Assembly (NCBI RefSeq): GCF_009905735.1
Contig: NZ_JAAALE010000012.1
Span: 44,458-108,457, forward strand
Direction: 5' to 3'
DNA: 64,000 bases
DNA from: Porphyrobacter sp. SLTP
GTDB lineage: Bacteria > Pseudomonadota > Alphaproteobacteria > Sphingomonadales > Sphingomonadaceae
This document shows, piece by piece, positions 61,150 through 64,000 of this stretch (position 1 is its first letter; each line of letters begins with the position of its first letter). The notes under the pieces are model-generated. The model saw only the letters and a list, made by a program, of their open reading frames with translations, was not told the origin of the DNA and did not search any database. Position numbers and translations under genes: made by a program.

Positions 61150-62259
61150 ATGACAGCTACCGCCACCCCATCCCCCGCCGCTCGCCTCACCTTCGGACTT
61201 CCGCTCTGGACGTTGATCGGGCCGGTGCTCGGCATCGCCGCGCTGGCGCTGGGCAAGCCGGAGGGGTTCGCCCCCACCACAATTATCGCCCTGCTGCTGG
61301 GCGCGGCAGTGATGGCGGCGGTCTATCATGCCGAAATCATCGCCCATTATGTCGGAGAGCCGTTCGGCACCCTGATCCTCGCGCTGGCGGTGACGGTGAT
61401 CGAGGTGTCGCTGATCGTCTCGATCATGCTGGCGGGCGGCGAGGACACCGAACTGCTGGCGCGCGACACGCTGATCGCGACGATCATGATCACCATCAAT
61501 GGCATTATCGGCATCTGCCTGATCGCAGGCGGGCGGCGCCATCTGGAGCAGGCCTATACCCAGGCCGGGGTGAGCACGGGCCTGGCGATGCTGGCGACCC
61601 TCGCGGTGCTGACGCTGGTCCTGCCACGCTTCACCACCAGCGCGCCCGAGGCCTATTACACCGAGACGCAGCTGGTGTTCGTCGCGGCCGTATCGCTGAT
61701 CGTCTACATCACCTTCGTGGTCGCGCAGACCATCCGTCACCGCGATCATTTCATCCACCACATTGAGGATGCCGACGATCACGCCCACGAAGAGCCGGTC
61801 TCGCGCCCCAAGGCAGCGGCGGCGGCGGCGATGCTGCTGGCGGCGCTGGTGGCGGTGGTGCTGCTCGCCAAGAACCTCTCTCCGGTGATCGAGGCCGGCG
61901 TGCAGGCAGCGGGCGCGCCCAAGGCGGTGGTGGGGATCATCATCGCCGCGCTGGTGCTGGCGCCCGAGGGCTTCTCCGCATTGCGCGCGGCCAAGGCCAA
62001 CCGGGTGCAGACCAGTCTCAACCTCGCGATCGGATCGGCGCTGGCCTCGATCGGGCTGACCATCCCGGCGGTGGCGATGGTGGCGCTGGCACTGGGGCTC
62101 GATCTCGAACTCGGGCTGTCGATGGGCGGGATCGTGCTGCTGGCGCTGACACTGCTGGTGGCGAGCCTGACGCTGGGCCAGGGCCGGACCACGGTTGTGC
62201 CGGGTGTGATCCACCTCGTGATCTTCGCGACCTATCTGTTCACCACCATCGTGCCGTGA
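61150..62259 (+). CDS. Calcium/sodium:proton antiporter (ChaA family)
   Basis: A 369 aa CaCA-superfamily exchanger with 11 or so membrane segments. The two alpha repeats are visible: HAEIIAHYVGEPFGTLILALAVTVIEVSLIVSIML near residues 58-92, and PEGFSALRAAKANRVQTSLNLAIGSALASIGLTIPAVAM near 275-310. A His/Glu/Asp-rich cytosolic loop (RHRDHFIHHIEDADDHAHEE) near 195-215 may bind cations. It would expel Ca2+ or Na+ in exchange for protons. It diverges from the HTH-DUF4019 regulator. Confidence 0.92.
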   Translation: MTATATPSPAARLTFGLPLWTLIGPVLGIAALALGKPEGFAPTTIIALLLGAAVMAAVYHAEIIAHYVGEPFGTLILALAVTVIEVSLIVSIMLAGGEDTELLARDTLIATIMITINGIIGICLIAGGRRHLEQAYTQAGVSTGLAMLATLAVLTLVLPRFTTSAPEAYYTETQLVFVAAVSLIVYITFVVAQTIRHRDHFIHHIEDADDHAHEEPVSRPKAAAAAAMLLAALVAVVLLAKNLSPVIEAGVQAAGAPKAVVGIIIAALVLAPEGFSALRAAKANRVQTSLNLAIGSALASIGLTIPAVAMVALALGLDLELGLSMGGIVLLALTLLVASLTLGQGRTTVVPGVIHLVIFATYLFTTIVP

Positions 62260-62276
62260 CGGCGCGGGAGACTGAC

Positions 62277-62867
62277 ATGGCTGACCGCATCCTCGTATTC
62301 TACGGCTCCTACCGCCGCGACCGGCAGGGCATCCGGCTCGCAGATTACTGCGTCCGCGAGCTTGAGGCGCGGGGGTGCGATGTCGAGCTGATCGATGCCA
62401 AGGCGCTCGATCTCCCCATGCTCGACCGGATGTACAAGGAATATCCGAAAGGCGAGGCGCCCGATGCGCTGGAAACGCTGGCGAGCAAGATCCGCCGCGC
62501 AGATGCCTTCCTGTTCGTGGTGGGCGAATACAATTGGAGTGTGCAGCCGGGTCTGAAGAACCTCACCGACCACTTCCTCGAAGAGTGGTTCTGGCGGCCC
62601 GCCGCAATCGCGAGCTACTCCGCCGGGCGCTTCGGCGGGGTGCGCGCGGCGCTCGCGTGGCGCGATATCCTCGGCGAAATGGGCATGGTGGTGGTGTCGA
62701 GCACCATCGCGGTGGGGCCGATGAAGGACACGCTGGACGAGAAGGGGGAACCGGTCGGCGACGGCGGCAAGGCGCTGGCAAAGCAGTTCCCGCGCTTTGC
62801 GGACGATCTGGCATGGTGGACCGCGGCGGCGAAGGCGCAGCGGGAGAAGGGGGCGGTGCCTTATTGA
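62277..62867 (+). CDS. NADPH-dependent FMN reductase family protein
   Basis: A 196 aa flavodoxin-like protein. ILVFYGSYRRDRQGIRLADYCVRELEARG provides the FMN phosphate loop, FLFVVGEYNWSVQPGLKNLTDHF the second FMN contact, and SAGRFGGVRAALAWRDILGEMGMVVV the third. Such enzymes reduce FMN, quinones or azo compounds. The GYNHS-like motif appears as EYNWS. ATG 62277 with GGGAG upstream is preferred to an earlier start. It follows the antiporter by 17 bases, possibly as an operon. Confidence 0.88.
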   Translation: MADRILVFYGSYRRDRQGIRLADYCVRELEARGCDVELIDAKALDLPMLDRMYKEYPKGEAPDALETLASKIRRADAFLFVVGEYNWSVQPGLKNLTDHFLEEWFWRPAAIASYSAGRFGGVRAALAWRDILGEMGMVVVSSTIAVGPMKDTLDEKGEPVGDGGKALAKQFPRFADDLAWWTAAAKAQREKGAVPY

Positions 62868-62917
62868 TCGGACGGTGGGTGACGAAGGATTAAGGCCTTG
62901 TGTCTTATGGGTTGCTT

Positions 62918-63436
62918 ATGTCGGAACAGCCCACCTTCGCGGCCTTCGAGATACAACCCGATCCTGTCGAGCCATTCGACTGGCTGGGGCGCGTGCTCAC
63001 GCAATTCGCGGTCGCCGAACGCGCCATAGGGCAGTTGTGTATCGCCTTGGACCTCCCCATCGACAAGGGACCGCTTTCCAGTCTGCAGACGCTGTGCAAT
63101 CGCCTGTACCGCAGCAGCAACAAACGCTGTCAGACCCTCCTCAAACGGATTGAGCGCTGGAGATCATTTCGCCCGCTCCGACATCTTCTCGCACATGCGT
63201 CGATCATGGTTGTGCATGACAACGCGGGGAACAGCTTCCTTCTCACCCGCCATCTGCCGCTCGATCGGTATGACGTGACGCCGGACAGGCTTTGGACCCG
63301 GGATGAATGTCAGCAGTTGCTCAAGGTTGCATCCAGCGACGGGCGCTCGATCACCGATCAGATTCGCAACCTGATGCAGACCCCGGCCCTCATGTCCGCG
63401 CTGAAGCAACCCGACCCCGGATCAAGTCCGGGGTGA
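62918..63436 (+). CDS. Hypothetical protein with HEPN-like RxxxxH motif
   Basis: A 172 aa helical, soluble protein I cannot assign. Residues 80-100 read WRSFRPLRHLLAHASIMVV; the RHLLAH element fits the R-x4-H motif of HEPN-type nucleases and toxins, after long amphipathic helices (VLTQFAVAERAIGQLCIALDL). Its DNA is visibly poorer in GC than its neighbours (CAGCAACAAACG, GATCATTTCG), suggesting transfer. The last residues (PDPGSSPG) and the stop are encoded by a family B repeat half. ATG 62918 is preferred to GTG 62900. Confidence 0.7.
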   Translation: MSEQPTFAAFEIQPDPVEPFDWLGRVLTQFAVAERAIGQLCIALDLPIDKGPLSSLQTLCNRLYRSSNKRCQTLLKRIERWRSFRPLRHLLAHASIMVVHDNAGNSFLLTRHLPLDRYDVTPDRLWTRDECQQLLKVASSDGRSITDQIRNLMQTPALMSALKQPDPGSSPG

Positions 63437-63440
63437 CGAC
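63413..63440. repeat. Half copy of repeat family B
   Basis: GACCCCGGATCAAGTCCGGG and the following GTGACGAC match the right arm of the copy at 23351-23382. It supplies the last codons and the stop of the hypothetical gene. Confidence 0.7.
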
Positions 63441-63461
63441 AAGAGATGATTGGCGCGTCGC

Positions 63462-64000
63462 CTATTGCGCCTTGCCCGCGGCAACCATTGCGTCCCATTC
63501 TTCCCATGCAATCGCCCGCCCTGGATAGGCGACGTTCCGGAAGGGCCAGTCGCGGGCGATCCAACCCTTCGTCCACGCGTATAGCTCGGCATCGAAGCCC
63601 GCTTCATATTCCTCCGCCGTCACCCACAACCGGACCTCGGCGTCATAGCTGCCTGCCCTGCCCGGATAGACATAGACGCAGCCCCGTTCGCGCAAACCAT
63701 CGGGGGTGAGCACGGCGTAGGCGAAAGATTCGCGCCGCGCGAACCGTCCCGCTTCGGTGTCCATGTCGGCCTTCGCATCAGCTAGTGTCAGGCCATCATG
63801 TGGCCAGCCCGTGCTACGGGTGAAGGTCTTCTGCAGGTGCGCGATCGACGCCATGTAGGCGCGATAGTCGATCTCGGTCAGCGCGGGGCCGAGCGGGACG
63901 AGCTTGAAGCCCGGCCCCTCGATCAGCGTCGGCACGGCGAAATCGGGCGCGATAATGCGGGTGGGGTACCGATCACGGTCGATGCGTTCAACGGCTAGCG
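63462..64000 (-). CDS. GNAT-like acetyltransferase-related protein, cut by the window edge
   Basis: At least 157 aa are visible; the frame remains open to the last base of the window, so the 5' end is missing. The C-terminal part (HLQKTFTRSTGWPHDGLTLADAKADMDTEAGRFARRESFAYAVLTPDGLRERGCVYVYP) resembles a GNAT-type protein, though acetyl-CoA contact motifs are weak. An in-frame GTG at 63935 is a possible start, but upstream residues (DRYPTRIIAPDFAVPTLIEG) read as genuine protein, so the real start probably lies outside. Confidence 0.65.
   Translation of the reverse strand, partial: LAVERIDRDRYPTRIIAPDFAVPTLIEGPGFKLVPLGPALTEIDYRAYMASIAHLQKTFTRSTGWPHDGLTLADAKADMDTEAGRFARRESFAYAVLTPDGLRERGCVYVYPGRAGSYDAEVRLWVTAEEYEAGFDAELYAWTKGWIARDWPFRNVAYPGRAIAWEEWDAMVAAGKAQ

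Overview
The window is about 64 kb of GC-rich (roughly 65%) chromosomal DNA from an alphaproteobacterium, most likely Sphingomonadales and probably the Erythrobacteraceae (Erythrobacter/Porphyrobacter type). This is inferred from the content: two large TonB-dependent receptors, the order leuS-lptE-holA beside an RNase D-lptC-lptA cluster, intracellular PHA metabolism, an M13 peptidase and an oligopeptidase B, and many short palindromic repeats between genes. No species-level marker such as rRNA is present. About 57 protein genes were found. No tRNA, rRNA, CRISPR array, insertion sequence, phage or integrase was recognised. Apart from one low-GC hypothetical gene near the right end, the window reads as core genome.

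Layout. 0-7 kb: an acyl-CoA ligase, the nitrogen sensor glnD and a TonB receptor closed by a strong terminator. 7-14 kb: YggS with a small partner, a ThiE/TenI-like protein, ftsK and a second TonB receptor. 13.9-18.7 kb: a leftward group of PstS-like lipoprotein, DUF2157 membrane protein and GDYXXLXY protein, diverging from a 7TM-GGDEF diguanylate cyclase across a region with a Pho-box-like sequence. 18.7-29.3 kb: thioesterase plus oligopeptidase B, Xaa-Pro aminopeptidase, a VOC-cupin pair, a HerA-like ATPase, a PabB-PabC fusion, a pseudouridine synthase, ArfB and ribosomal protein L33. 29.4-35.5 kb: lolA, a candidate small RNA with a strong terminator, a lipoprotein alkaline phosphatase, exonuclease III, ribA, a beta-helix protein and two small lipoproteins. 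35.5-40.2 kb: a CoA-thioester cluster (acyl-CoA dehydrogenase, class III CoA-transferase, thiolase, hot-dog dehydratase).

40.3-49.2 kb: PPK2, phenylalanine hydroxylase, a small membrane protein, UppP, an M13 peptidase, an ABC exporter and an intracellular PHA depolymerase preceded by a perfect 17-bp palindrome. 49.4-57.6 kb: an atypical crotonase, ung, RNase D-like, lptC, lptA, holA, lptE, leuS and a DUF3576 lipoprotein. 57.9-64 kb: an exported protein with an outer-membrane-like C-terminus, acetoacetyl-CoA reductase (phaB), a membrane protein, a HTH-TM-DUF4019 regulator, a cation/proton antiporter, a flavin reductase, a HEPN-like small protein and an incomplete acetyltransferase-like gene cut by the window edge.

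Themes. Envelope biogenesis (lptC/A/E, lolA, uppP, TonB receptors), carbon and phosphate storage (phaZ, phaB, ppk2, pstS, alkaline phosphatase) and CoA-ester metabolism recur. The least explained features are the palindromic operator before phaZ, the Pho-box candidate, the HEPN-like gene whose 3' end is built from a dispersed repeat, the membrane-tethered LuxR-type regulator, the candidate small RNA after lolA, and at least seven families of intergenic palindromic repeats.
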